From: Comamonadaceae bacterium
Lineage (GTDB): Bacteria > Pseudomonadota > Gammaproteobacteria > Burkholderiales > Burkholderiaceae_C
Assembly: GCA_027485235.1 (NCBI GenBank)
Contig: JAIXRJ010000046.1
Coordinates: 558,001 to 622,000, forward strand
Length of the DNA stretch: 64,000 nt
Direction of reading: 5' to 3'
The notes below the pieces were generated by a model. That model made no database searches. It was not told where the DNA came from and was given only the letters and a program-made list of their open reading frames with translations. A program made the translations under genes and the position numbers. Positions 18,478 to 26,838 of the stretch are shown one piece after another (within the stretch, counting starts at the first letter, position 1; each line of letters opens with the position of its first letter).

Positions 18478-19254
18478 TCAGGACTCGGCAAACGCACGTT
18501 CAATGACAAAAGCGCCCGGGGTGCTGGTGTTGCCTTCTGTCAGACCGTTTTCTTCGCAGATGCGCTTGAGGTCTTTCAGCATGGCCGGACTGCCACAGAT
18601 CATGATGCGGTCAGTTTCCGGGTCGAGCGTGGGCAAACCCAGATCGGCAAACAGCTTGCCGTTTTCGATCAAATCGGTCAGCCGGCCTTGGTTCTTGTAG
18701 GGCTCGCGGGTCACAGTGGGGTAATACAGCAGTTGCTGGGTGACCATTTCTCCCAAAAACTCGTTGGCTGGCAACTCTTGTGTGATGTAGTCGTGGTAGG
18801 CCAGTTCGTTGACTTGGCGCACGCCATGCACCAGGATCACCTTTTCGAAGCGCTCGTAGGTTTCGGGGTCACGGATGATGCTCATGAACGGGGCCAAACC
18901 AGTGCCGGTGGCCATGAGGTACAAGTTTTTGCCGGGCAAGAGGTAGTCGCACAGCAAAGTGCCCGTGGGTTTGCGACCCACCACGATGGTGTCGCCCACC
19001 TGGATGTGCTGAAGTTTGGAGGTCAACGGGCCGTCGGGCACTTTGATGCTCAAGAACTCGAGGTGCTCTTCGTAATTGGCGCTGGCAATCGAATAAGCAC
19101 GCAGCAAGGGTTTGCCGTTCTCGCCGCGCAAGCCGATCATGGTGAAGTGGCCGTTGGAAAAGCGCAGGGCTTGGTCGCGGGTGGTGGTGAAGCTGAACAG
19201 GCGGTCGGTCCAGTGGTGAACGCTCAAAACGCGTTCTTCAAGAAAAGCACTCAT
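18478..19254 (-). CDS. fpr: Ferredoxin/flavodoxin-NADP+ reductase
   Basis: A 258-residue FAD enzyme of the bacterial plant-type FNR subclass. It has the FAD-binding RAYSIAS motif (LLRAYSIASANYEE), the NADP-binding GTGLAPF loop, and CGSPAM near the C terminus (MICGSPAMLKDL). It moves electrons between NADPH and ferredoxin or flavodoxin. The ATG at 19254 gives the normal N terminus MSAFLEERVLSVHHWTD; the longer frame to 19380 is unlikely. A second reductase of a different fold is encoded at 28586-29626. Confidence 0.92.
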   Translation of the reverse strand: MSAFLEERVLSVHHWTDRLFSFTTTRDQALRFSNGHFTMIGLRGENGKPLLRAYSIASANYEEHLEFLSIKVPDGPLTSKLQHIQVGDTIVVGRKPTGTLLCDYLLPGKNLYLMATGTGLAPFMSIIRDPETYERFEKVILVHGVRQVNELAYHDYITQELPANEFLGEMVTQQLLYYPTVTREPYKNQGRLTDLIENGKLFADLGLPTLDPETDRIMICGSPAMLKDLKRICEENGLTEGNTSTPGAFVIERAFAES

Positions 19255-19470
19255 GTTTTTTGAAGGGTGGTGTGGCCGGATCAAGAGACCCAAAGCCCAT
19301 GGGGGATGCTGAAAGCTTGCTACAGTGGCGGCCTGCAAGACCACGAAAATGAAATTGCCTCTCAAGAAACAAGGTTCCATTTTCGTGCGATTCGTTCACA
19401 ACTGGAAATATTGAAATTCTATATCCGTATAACCAGCGCTTTTTAAGACAGTTCAAGGTTCATCATCACC

Positions 19471-19746
19471 ATGGCACGCACCGTTCAATGCATCAAACTC
19501 GGCAAAGAAGCCGAAGGTCTGGATTTCCCGCCCTACCCCGGCGATTTGGGCAAACGCATTTGGGAAGGCGTGAGCAAGCAAGCCTGGGCCGACTGGCTCA
19601 AGCACCAAACCATGCTGGTGAATGAAAACCGCCTGAACCTGGCCGACCTTCGGGCACGCCAATACCTGGCACGCCAGATGGAAAACCATTTCTTCGGCGA
19701 CGGTGCTGACGCAGCGCAAGGCTACGTGCCCCCGACAGCCAACTGA
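19471..19746 (+). CDS. yggX: Probable Fe(2+)-trafficking protein YggX
   Basis: A 91-residue protein with the YggX pattern: [20 protein letters not shown] at the start, then [17 protein letters not shown] and a NENRLNL stretch. The single conserved Cys (residue 7) is present. YggX proteins protect Fe-S clusters from oxidation and are linked to iron supply. The next gene starts three bases after its stop. Confidence 0.95.
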   Translation: MARTVQCIKLGKEAEGLDFPPYPGDLGKRIWEGVSKQAWADWLKHQTMLVNENRLNLADLRARQYLARQMENHFFGDGADAAQGYVPPTAN

Positions 19747-19748
19747 CG

Positions 19749-20954
19749 TTGGCTTCCCCCAGCGCCATCCCTGAACCCTTGCGCCACCCGCCTTCGAGAG
19801 GCCAAGCACTGGTCATTGGTGCGGGCCTGTCAGGCTCAGCCGTGGCGCACAGCTTGGCCTTGCGCGGTTGGGCCGTCACGGTCATCGACCGAGCGGGCGG
19901 TGTGGGCGCTGGCGCATCGGGCTTGCCGGCAGGTTTGGCCGCGCCCCATGTTTCCCCTGACGACAACGTGCTCTCCCGCATCACGCGTGCGGGGGTTGAA
20001 GCCACATTGCAACGCGCCCGGGCGCTGCTCCAAAGCGGTTCGGATTGGGCCCTGACAGGTGTTCTGGAACACAATCTGGCGGGCAAACGCAAACTCCCCA
20101 AGGCTGATCCAGGCACCCCGGACAATCCGCCGAATGGCAGCACCCAAGCCAGTCCAGCGCAAATTGCGGCCGCAGGACTTGCGCCCGGCACACCGGCCCT
20201 CTGGCACGGACAGGCGGGCTGGGTCAGACCCCGGCAACTGGTAGCGGCGCAATTGCAGACACCGGGCATTCAGGTGATTTGGGAGGGGAAAGCACAAGCC
20301 ATTGAACGGCGCGGCGCGCTTTGGAATGTGACCGACGCCCAAGGCCAAACCCTGGGGCAAGCGCCCTTGCTGGTGGTGGCCAGTGCCTTTGACAGCTTGG
20401 CTTTGCTGAAGCCCCTGCCCGGTTTTGCCGTGCCGCTGAACCCCTTGCGTGGCCAAATCAGTTTTGGTCACATGCATGATTTGACGGATGCCCAGCGCCA
20501 GCTTCTGCCGCCGTTCCCGGTGAACGGCCACGGCAGCTTCATCAGCAACGTGCCCACACCAGACGGTCAGCTCGGCTGGTACATCGGCTCCACCTTTGAG
20601 CGCGACTGCGAACAGGCCCCTGTGCGCGAAGAAGACCACGCGGCCAACCAACAGCGATTGAGCACCTTGCTGCCCGACTTGGGGTCGGCCATGCAAAACC
20701 AATTCAGCCCGGCATACGTGAGCGGCTGGGCCGGTTTGCGCTGCACCCTGCCCAACCGCCTGCCCGCTGTGGGACCCATTGACAGCGAAGGGTTGCCCGG
20801 CCTGTGGTTGTGCGCAGGCATGGGTGCGCGCGGCATCAGCTTGGCGGTGCTGTGCGGCGAACTCTTGGCGGCTTGGCTCGACAAGGAAGTCCCGCCGCTG
20901 GCGCCTTCACTGGCCAAGCACTTGGCCGCAGAACGGTTCATCAAAAGACCTTGA
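19749..20954 (+). CDS. FAD-dependent oxidoreductase of the MnmC C-domain type
   Basis: About 401 residues. The dinucleotide-binding motif VIGAGLSGSAVAHSLALRG is near the start, and the C-terminal GWAGLRCTLPNRLPAVGP and GMGARGISLAVLCGE segments match the FAD-dependent cmnm5s2U34 oxidoreductase half of MnmC, which acts in tRNA wobble-uridine modification. The methyltransferase half of bifunctional MnmC is absent here. The frame opens with TTG at 19749, three bases after the yggX stop; a later start is possible. Confidence 0.8.
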   Translation: MASPSAIPEPLRHPPSRGQALVIGAGLSGSAVAHSLALRGWAVTVIDRAGGVGAGASGLPAGLAAPHVSPDDNVLSRITRAGVEATLQRARALLQSGSDWALTGVLEHNLAGKRKLPKADPGTPDNPPNGSTQASPAQIAAAGLAPGTPALWHGQAGWVRPRQLVAAQLQTPGIQVIWEGKAQAIERRGALWNVTDAQGQTLGQAPLLVVASAFDSLALLKPLPGFAVPLNPLRGQISFGHMHDLTDAQRQLLPPFPVNGHGSFISNVPTPDGQLGWYIGSTFERDCEQAPVREEDHAANQQRLSTLLPDLGSAMQNQFSPAYVSGWAGLRCTLPNRLPAVGPIDSEGLPGLWLCAGMGARGISLAVLCGELLAAWLDKEVPPLAPSLAKHLAAERFIKRP

Positions 20955-20980
20955 ACAGCTTGTGTCAGGTTTGTGCGCCA

Positions 20981-21046
20981 TGTCACCCCGTACTGAATGC
21001 GGGGTCCATGCCTGAGCAAGAGGGATCCCGGCTCAAGCCCGGGATG
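20981..21046. repeat. Paired REP-like hairpins between convergent genes
   Basis: Two imperfect palindromes of related sequence: ACCCCG/CGGGGT at 20985-21005 and ATCCCGG/CCGGGAT at 21025-21045. The form (g)tcatcccgg...ccgggat is a widespread dispersed bacterial repeat type. It lies between the MnmC-like gene and the convergent receptor gene and may act as a terminator. Confidence 0.6.
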
Positions 21047-21088
21047 ACCAACTGGCCAGGAGTGACGAGTTAGCCGGGGATAAGGGCT

Positions 21089-22288
21089 TTACTTCATCGC
21101 CTCCGCCGGGCGGCGCGATTTCACATACGCGTCGGTCGGCTGGTAGCTTTTGCCGTCGGCATAACGCCACTGCACCATGGTGCCCTTGCCACCGCGCTGG
21201 TCGAGCTTGCCGACATACGCGCCCATGGTGGATTGCTGGTCAATGGCGCGGAATTCGGCCGGGCCAAATGGTGTGCTGAACTTCAGGCCACGCATGGCGG
21301 CGACCAGCTTTTCATTGTCTGTGGATTTGGCTTTTTGGATGGCCGCAAAGATGGCCTGCATCGTGGCGTATCCCACCACCGAGCCGACTTTGGGGTTCTC
21401 GTTGAACTTCTTGTAGTAGTTGGCGGCAAAGCTGGCGTGCTCTTTGTTGTCGAGCTGGTCCCAGGGGTAGCCGGTCACGATCCAGCCCTTGGGCGTTTCG
21501 TCTTTCAGCACTTCGAGGTATTCGGGCTCGCCCGACAGCAGCGACACCACGGGCGTCTTGGGGAAGACGTTGCGCTGGTTGCCTTCACGCACCAGCTTGG
21601 CCAAGTCCGCGCCAAAAGTCACGTTGAAGATCGCATCGGGTTTGCTGGCCATGGTGGCCGTGAGGGTGCTGCCCGCGTCGATCTTGCCCTGAGCGGGCCA
21701 CTGCTCGCTCACAAATTCCACATCGGGGCGCTTGGCTTTGAGCAATTCTTTGAAGCTGGCCACGGCGCTTTGGCCGTATTCATAGTTGGGCGCAATCGTG
21801 GCCCAGCGTTTGGCGGGCAGTTGGGCCGCTTCTTCGACCAGCATGGCCGACTGCATGTAGGTGCTGGGGCGCAGGCGGAAGGTGTAGCGGTTGCCCTTGT
21901 CCCAGACGATGGCATCCGTGAGCGGCTCGCTGGCCACAAACAGGCGCTTGTTTTTGGCGGCATGGTCGGCCAGGGCCAAGCCCACGTTGGACAAAAAGCC
22001 ACCAGCGAGCACATCCACCTTTTCTTTGGACGTCAGCTCGATGGCGTGGCGAAGGGCTTCTTCGGGCTTGCCCGCGTCGTCACGGGCAATGACTTCAACC
22101 TTGCGGCCCAGCAAACCGCCCTGGGCATTGACTTCTTCGATGGCCAGTTGCCAGCCTTGCTTGTAGGGTTGGGTGAACTGAGGGATGGCGGAATAGCTGT
22201 TGATCTCACCGATCTTGATCGGGGTCTGGGCCAAAACAGGGGCCATGGCAGAAAAAGTCAGCAGACCAATGGCAACAAGGCGGTTCAT
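21089..22288 (-). CDS. ABC transporter substrate-binding protein, branched-chain amino acid type
   Basis: A 399-residue periplasmic binding protein of type I fold (Peripla_BP_6). The signal peptide is MNRLVAIGLLTFSAMAPVLA; the mature start PIKIGEINSYSAIPQFTQPY and NAQGGLLGRKVEVIARDD are typical of LivJ/amide-urea receptors. The ATG at 22288 is chosen for the signal peptide. No permease or ATPase gene adjoins it, so it is an orphan receptor; it could serve the LivHMGF importer at 1045-4446, which lacks a receptor in view. That link is inference. Confidence 0.88.
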   Translation of the reverse strand: MNRLVAIGLLTFSAMAPVLAQTPIKIGEINSYSAIPQFTQPYKQGWQLAIEEVNAQGGLLGRKVEVIARDDAGKPEEALRHAIELTSKEKVDVLAGGFLSNVGLALADHAAKNKRLFVASEPLTDAIVWDKGNRYTFRLRPSTYMQSAMLVEEAAQLPAKRWATIAPNYEYGQSAVASFKELLKAKRPDVEFVSEQWPAQGKIDAGSTLTATMASKPDAIFNVTFGADLAKLVREGNQRNVFPKTPVVSLLSGEPEYLEVLKDETPKGWIVTGYPWDQLDNKEHASFAANYYKKFNENPKVGSVVGYATMQAIFAAIQKAKSTDNEKLVAAMRGLKFSTPFGPAEFRAIDQQSTMGAYVGKLDQRGGKGTMVQWRYADGKSYQPTDAYVKSRRPAEAMK

Positions 22289-22658
22289 CAAAATAGTCCT
22301 CGGGGAAAGCACGGAACTTGGACTTTACCAGCCACTTTTTTGGCCGCTTGGGCATGGCCACACAGAAGGACGGGCATCAGGACCTTGCCACCCTCCATAC
22401 GCGCTTGACCACCTGATGGCACACCCGCTTATAAGCGCTCAACATATATACCCAACTAAAAAATCGTTTGTTTAGGCATAAAGAGCACTTACAGTTCATT
22501 TCTGATGGGGCAAGGGCATGCCCGTTTTCAAGCTGGTTACCATCGTGGGTTTTCCCTTCGACTGAGGCGCCACCCACCAGAAAGTGCGATGCACACACTT
22601 CAGGCTGGGTTGATGGCAACGACGGGCATTCCAGCGGTTCTGATCTGAGTTTTTCAAC
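22289..22658. other. Divergent intergenic region upstream of cysI
   Basis: A 370-base AT-richer spacer between the receptor gene and cysI, without ORFs. A possible promoter is TTGACC (22405-22410) with TATAAG 19 bases later. Short AT-rich segments at 22425-22490 are where a CysB site would be expected, but CysB sites are too degenerate to call by eye. Confidence 0.35.
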
Positions 22659-24467
22659 ATGTACCAATACACCGAATTCGACAAAGCCTTTGTGCGCGCC
22701 CGCGCTGCAGAGTTCCGCGACCAGCTGGGTCGTTGGCAAACGGGTCAATTGACCGAAGACCAGTTCCGCCCCCTGCGCCTGCAAAACGGCTGGTATGTGC
22801 AGCGCTACGCGCCCATGCTGCGTGTGGCCGTGCCTTATGGCGAGATCAACGCCGCCCAAATCAAGGTGCTGGCCCAAATCGCCCGCGAGTACGACACGCC
22901 CGATGCCGCCTTGCTGGCCGAAGCCCAGGCCACCCAAGACAAAATCGCCGGGCTGGCCCCCAAGCTGACCACCAACTACGGCCACTTCACCACCCGCCAG
23001 AACGTGCAGTTCAACTGGATTCCGCTCGACCAATCGGCCGATGTTATGGACCTGTTGGCCACCGTGAACATGCACGGCATCCAGACCAGCGGCAACTGCA
23101 TCCGCAACACCACCACCGACGAGCTGGCCGGTGTGGCCGTGGACGAAGTGGTGGACCCTCGCCCCTATGCCGAACTCATCCGCCAATGGAGCACGCTGCA
23201 CCCCGAGTTCGCGCACCTGCCGCGCAAGTTCAAGATCGCCATCACCGGTGCGCTTGAGGACCGCGCCGCGATTGGCTGGCACGACGTGGGCCTGCAGGTG
23301 ACCCAGAACACGGCGGGCGAAGTCGGCTTCAAGGTGTTGGTGGGGGGCGGCATGGGCCGCACGCCAGTCAACGGTGTGGTGATCCGCGAATTCTTGCCCT
23401 GGCAAGACATCATGAATTACCTCGAAGCCGTGGTGCGCGTCTACAACCGCTGGGGCCGCCGCGACAACAAGTACAAAGCCCGCATCAAGATTTTGGTCAA
23501 AGCCGAAGGCCAGCGTTACTTTGACGAAGTCGAAACCGAGTTCCGTGAAATTCTGGAGCGCGACGGCGCCCCCCACACCCTGCCGCAAGCCGAGCTCGAC
23601 CGCGTGAAAGCCGGTTTTGTGGACCCTGCCCTGAACTTGCCCGAGAACACCGATGCTTGGCTGGCCCAAGCCGAAGCGGCGGTCAGCATTGAAGCGGCCA
23701 AAACCCCCGCCTTTGCCCGCTGGCTGGCGCGCAATGTGCGCCCGCACCGCAACCCGCAGCTGCGCGCCGTGTCGCTGTCGTTCAAGCGCCCAGGCTACGC
23801 CCCGGGGGACGCCACCGCCGAGCAACTCGATGCCGCAGCGGCTCTGGTCGAGAAATACTCGGCGGGCGAGGCCCGCGTCTCGCACACCCAAAACCTGCTG
23901 CTGCCCTGGGTGCGCCTGGACCAGCTGCACGCCCTCTGGCGCGAAGCCCAGGCGCTGGGTGTGGCCCAGCCCAACATCGGCCTCTTGACCGACATGATCG
24001 CCTGCCCCGGCGGCGACTACTGCGCACTGGCCAATGCCCGCTCCATCCCCACGGCCAGCGCCATCACCGAGCGCTACCAGGACCTGGACGAGCTGGACGA
24101 CCTGGGCCACATCGACTTCCACATCAGCGGCTGTATCAACTCCTGCGGTCACCACCACTCGGGCCACATCGGCATTTTGGGGGTCGACAAAGACGGCAAG
24201 GAGTGGTACCAAGTCACGCTGGGCGGCTCGGACGGCAAAGACCTGTCCGGCGCGGCCACGCCCGGCAAGGTGGTCGGTCCGTCTTTTTCTTCATTTGAAG
24301 TGCCGGACGTGATCGAAGCGATTTTGGACACCTACAAAGCACTGCGCCTGCCCGCCGCCGACGGCAAACAGGAAGCCTTCATCGAGACCGTGCGCCGCGT
24401 CGGCCAGGACCCGTTCAAAGCCGCTGCCCATGCGGCCCGCCATCCGTCCGAGGAACAAACGGCCTGA
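22659..24467 (+). CDS. cysI: Sulfite reductase hemoprotein (nitrite/sulfite reductase family)
   Basis: A 602-residue siroheme enzyme that reduces sulfite to sulfide. The C-terminal half carries the four Cys ligands of the coupled [4Fe-4S]-siroheme centre in two pairs: CPGGDYC and CINSCGHHHSGHIG. Substrate-anion residues TRQNVQFNW and GNCIRN lie in the N-terminal half. No flavoprotein subunit (cysJ) is present in this window, as is usual in Burkholderiales, so electrons probably come from a ferredoxin or a partner protein. First gene of the cys cluster. Confidence 0.93.
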   Translation: MYQYTEFDKAFVRARAAEFRDQLGRWQTGQLTEDQFRPLRLQNGWYVQRYAPMLRVAVPYGEINAAQIKVLAQIAREYDTPDAALLAEAQATQDKIAGLAPKLTTNYGHFTTRQNVQFNWIPLDQSADVMDLLATVNMHGIQTSGNCIRNTTTDELAGVAVDEVVDPRPYAELIRQWSTLHPEFAHLPRKFKIAITGALEDRAAIGWHDVGLQVTQNTAGEVGFKVLVGGGMGRTPVNGVVIREFLPWQDIMNYLEAVVRVYNRWGRRDNKYKARIKILVKAEGQRYFDEVETEFREILERDGAPHTLPQAELDRVKAGFVDPALNLPENTDAWLAQAEAAVSIEAAKTPAFARWLARNVRPHRNPQLRAVSLSFKRPGYAPGDATAEQLDAAAALVEKYSAGEARVSHTQNLLLPWVRLDQLHALWREAQALGVAQPNIGLLTDMIACPGGDYCALANARSIPTASAITERYQDLDELDDLGHIDFHISGCINSCGHHHSGHIGILGVDKDGKEWYQVTLGGSDGKDLSGAATPGKVVGPSFSSFEVPDVIEAILDTYKALRLPAADGKQEAFIETVRRVGQDPFKAAAHAARHPSEEQTA

Positions 24468-24522
24468 AGCTGCCTGCAGAAGCCCAACTGCGTTGGGCGA
24501 TTGCCTGAAAGACAAAACAACC

Positions 24523-24915
24523 ATGAAAATCATCTCTGCTCAAGAACACCAGGCGGCTGACGCCAGCGCCGTCCTGGCACTCGCCAACGACGTGGACCCT
24601 CGCACGCTCGACCTGTCGGGCGTCACCCGCATCGATTTGCAGTTCCCCGCTTTCACCGATGGCCGCGCTTACAGCCAAGCCTTTTTGCTGCGCCGCCGCC
24701 TGCGCTTTGCGGGCGAGTTGTGCGCCACGGGCGACGTGCTGATCGACCAGCTGGTGCAGATGCAGCGCACCGGCTTTGACGTGGCCGTGCTCAAAGAAGG
24801 TGTCGACGTCAGCGCCGCCCAGCGCCAGCTGGACCGCTACGCCGGTTTCTACCAAGGCTCGGCTGTCGGAACACAACCGCACTTTGCTGTGGGAGCGACG
24901 CCCCCGTCGCAATAA
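24523..24915 (+). CDS. DUF934 protein of the sulfite reduction cluster
   Basis: About 130 residues with the DUF934 core (ALANDVDPRTLDLSGVTRIDL, then DGRAYSQAFLLRRRLRF and GDVLIDQLVQMQRTGFD). These proteins nearly always sit between cysI and cysH in proteobacteria; a role in sulfite reductase function is inferred from that. The last 18 residues (about VGTQPHFAVGATPPSQ) are encoded by the left arm of a REP-like repeat and look foreign to the family. ATG at 24523 follows the cysI stop by 55 bases. Confidence 0.88.
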   Translation: MKIISAQEHQAADASAVLALANDVDPRTLDLSGVTRIDLQFPAFTDGRAYSQAFLLRRRLRFAGELCATGDVLIDQLVQMQRTGFDVAVLKEGVDVSAAQRQLDRYAGFYQGSAVGTQPHFAVGATPPSQ

Positions 24916-24968
24916 GGTCCGAACACCCCTCACTGCTTCATCGCCGCGAAGGCGCGGCTCCTGCACAA
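24888..24968. repeat. REP-like element overlapping the 3' end of the DUF934 gene
   Basis: Left arm TGTGGGAGCGACGCCCCCGT (24888-24907) and right arm GAAGGCGCGGCTCCTGCACA (24949-24968) form an inverted pair of GGAGC/GCTCC-containing segments, the layout of REP elements found in pseudomonads and Burkholderiales. A segment like the right part recurs near 6628-6656. Confidence 0.5.
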
Positions 24969-24969
24969 C

Positions 24970-25725
24970 ATGACCTCCTCTCTGATTTCTTCCCGCAACT
25001 CCCCGGCCAAAGCCACCGCGCAAAACGCCAAGGCCAGTCCTGATTTCGCCGCCAAGCTGGCCGAAACCCAGGCGCTGCTGCGCCGCGCTGCGGCCGAGTT
25101 CACCCCGGTCACCCAAGCTTCCAGCTTGGGCGCCGAAGACGTGGTGATCACCCACCTGATCAACAGCCTGCAGCTCGACATCCCGGTGTTCGTGCTGGAG
25201 ACCGGTGCGCTGCACACCGAAACACTGGCCCTGCTGGAGCGCACGCAGGCCCATTCGCGTGCGGCCATCCATGTGTTTCGCCCCGTGCAGGAGTCGGTGA
25301 TCGCGTTTGTGCGCGACCAAGGTCAGGACGCGATTTACAAGTCGATCGAGCTGCGCAAGGCCTGCTGCGGCATCCGCAAGATGGAGCCGCTGGCCCGCGC
25401 ATTGACGGGCCAACGCGCCTGGATCACGGGTTTGCGCCAAGAGCAATCCACCGCCCGCGCCGAGGTGCCGCTGCAAGACGACAGCGAAGTCGCAGGCAAA
25501 GGCCTGTCCAAATTCAACCCGCTGGCCCAATGGACTTGGGGGGACGTGTGGCACTACATCGCCGAAAACCAGGTGGACTACAACCCGCTGCATGACCAGT
25601 TTTTTCCCAGCATTGGCTGTGCCCCTTGCACCCGCGCCATCAGCTTGGGCGAAGAGTTCCGCGCCGGGCGCTGGTGGTGGGAAGACGAGGCGGCCAAGGA
25701 ATGTGGCTTGCACGTCAAGGCTTGA
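24970..25725 (+). CDS. cysH: Adenylyl-sulfate (APS) reductase, thioredoxin-dependent
   Basis: A 251-residue PAPS/APS reductase family protein that makes sulfite from activated sulfate. It has the Fe-S cluster cysteines of the APS-preferring class: the CC pair in KACCGIRKMEPL and the CxxC pair in IGCAPCTRA. The catalytic Cys is in the tail (AKECGLHVKA). The presence of four cluster cysteines argues for APS (EC 1.8.4.10) rather than PAPS, consistent with no cysC kinase in the locus. Confidence 0.92.
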   Translation: MTSSLISSRNSPAKATAQNAKASPDFAAKLAETQALLRRAAAEFTPVTQASSLGAEDVVITHLINSLQLDIPVFVLETGALHTETLALLERTQAHSRAAIHVFRPVQESVIAFVRDQGQDAIYKSIELRKACCGIRKMEPLARALTGQRAWITGLRQEQSTARAEVPLQDDSEVAGKGLSKFNPLAQWTWGDVWHYIAENQVDYNPLHDQFFPSIGCAPCTRAISLGEEFRAGRWWWEDEAAKECGLHVKA

Positions 25726-25729
25726 GGGT

Positions 25730-25827
25730 GTGATGTGTGACGGGCTCGGGGGCACAGTGGGCTCCTCAGAAGTCGCTGCGCGCCACACATCGTCGCCCCC
25801 TGCACCCCCGATCCCGCCACACATCAC
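25730..25827 (+). promoter_or_regulatory. Structured cysH-cysD spacer with alternative hairpins
   Basis: The left arm 25730-25752 pairs with the right arm 25805-25827 at 21 of 23 positions (a gtgatgtgtg-type end and a cggg/tcggggg stem). CACACATC, which pairs with GATGTGTG of the left arm, occurs twice: 25784-25791 and 25818-25825. The left arm can therefore form either of two mutually exclusive hairpins. No T run follows. This may be an RNA control element of the operon or a palindromic repeat. Confidence 0.5.
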
Positions 25828-25887
25828 TTCGACCGACTTTGGATATGCCTGGGCACTCCTTGCCCTGATAGAGATGAGAGAAAAAGC

Positions 25888-26838
25888 ATGAACGCCATGA
25901 CACCAACCGAGTTGCACACCCTGAGCAACAGCCACTTGGACGCGCTGGAAGAGGAAACCATCTTCATCCTGCGCGAAGTCGCCGCCGCTTTCGAGCGCCC
26001 CACCCTGCTGTTTTCGGGCGGCAAGGATTCGCTGGTGATGCTCAAGTGCGCCGAGAAGGCTTTCGGAAGCAAAACAAGCCCCTCCGGTAGCGGCCGCATC
26101 CCCTACCCGCTCTTGATGATCGACACCGGCCACAACTTCACCGAAGTGACCGATTTTCGCGATTCACGCGCCAAAGAACTGGGCGCCGAGCTGATCGTGC
26201 GCAGCGTGGAAGACTCCATGAAGCGCGGCACCGTGCGCCTGGCCCACCCGGGCGAGAGCCGCAACGTGCACCAGTCGGTGACGCTGCTCGAAGCCATTGA
26301 AGAATTCCGCTTTGACGCGCTGATCGGTGGCGCCCGCCGTGACGAAGAAAAAGCCCGCGCCAAAGAGCGCATCTTTTCGCACCGCGACAGCTTTGGTCAG
26401 TGGCAGCCCAAGGCGCAGCGCCCTGAGCTGTGGACCCTGTTCAACACCCGTTTGCAACCAGGCGAGCACTTTCGTGTGTTCCCGATCAGCAACTGGACCG
26501 AGCTGGATGTGTGGCAGTACATCGCCCGCGAACAGATTGCCTTGCCCTCGATCTACTACACCCACAAACGCGAGGTGGTGGACCGCCGTGGTCTCTTGGT
26601 GCCGGTGACCGAGCTGACCCCGCCCAAAGATGGCGAAGAAGTCGTGGTGCGCGACGTGCGTTTTCGCACCGTGGGCGACATCACTTGCACCTGCCCAGTG
26701 GAGAGCACGGCATCGACACCTGAGCAGATCGTGATCGAGACGCTGGCGGCTGACGTGAGCGAGCGCGGCGCGACCCGCATGGACGACAAAACGTCCGAGG
26801 CTTCCATGGAAAAGCGCAAGAAAGACGGGTACTTTTAA
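25888..26838 (+). CDS. cysD: Sulfate adenylyltransferase subunit 2
   Basis: A 316-residue ATP sulfurylase catalytic subunit of the adenine-nucleotide alpha hydrolase (PP-loop) superfamily, with LLFSGGKDSLVML as the PP-loop (residues about 41-53). The GGARRDEEKARAKERIFS segment is characteristic of CysD. It forms APS from ATP and sulfate, driven by GTP hydrolysis in CysN. The stop codon overlaps the cysN start by one base (TAATG). Confidence 0.95.
   Translation: MNAMTPTELHTLSNSHLDALEEETIFILREVAAAFERPTLLFSGGKDSLVMLKCAEKAFGSKTSPSGSGRIPYPLLMIDTGHNFTEVTDFRDSRAKELGAELIVRSVEDSMKRGTVRLAHPGESRNVHQSVTLLEAIEEFRFDALIGGARRDEEKARAKERIFSHRDSFGQWQPKAQRPELWTLFNTRLQPGEHFRVFPISNWTELDVWQYIAREQIALPSIYYTHKREVVDRRGLLVPVTELTPPKDGEEVVVRDVRFRTVGDITCTCPVESTASTPEQIVIETLAADVSERGATRMDDKTSEASMEKRKKDGYF

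Noticed and set aside
22377-24212. A 611-codon minus-strand frame opposite cysI
   Set aside because: Antisense shadow; composition typical of reversed GC-rich coding DNA.
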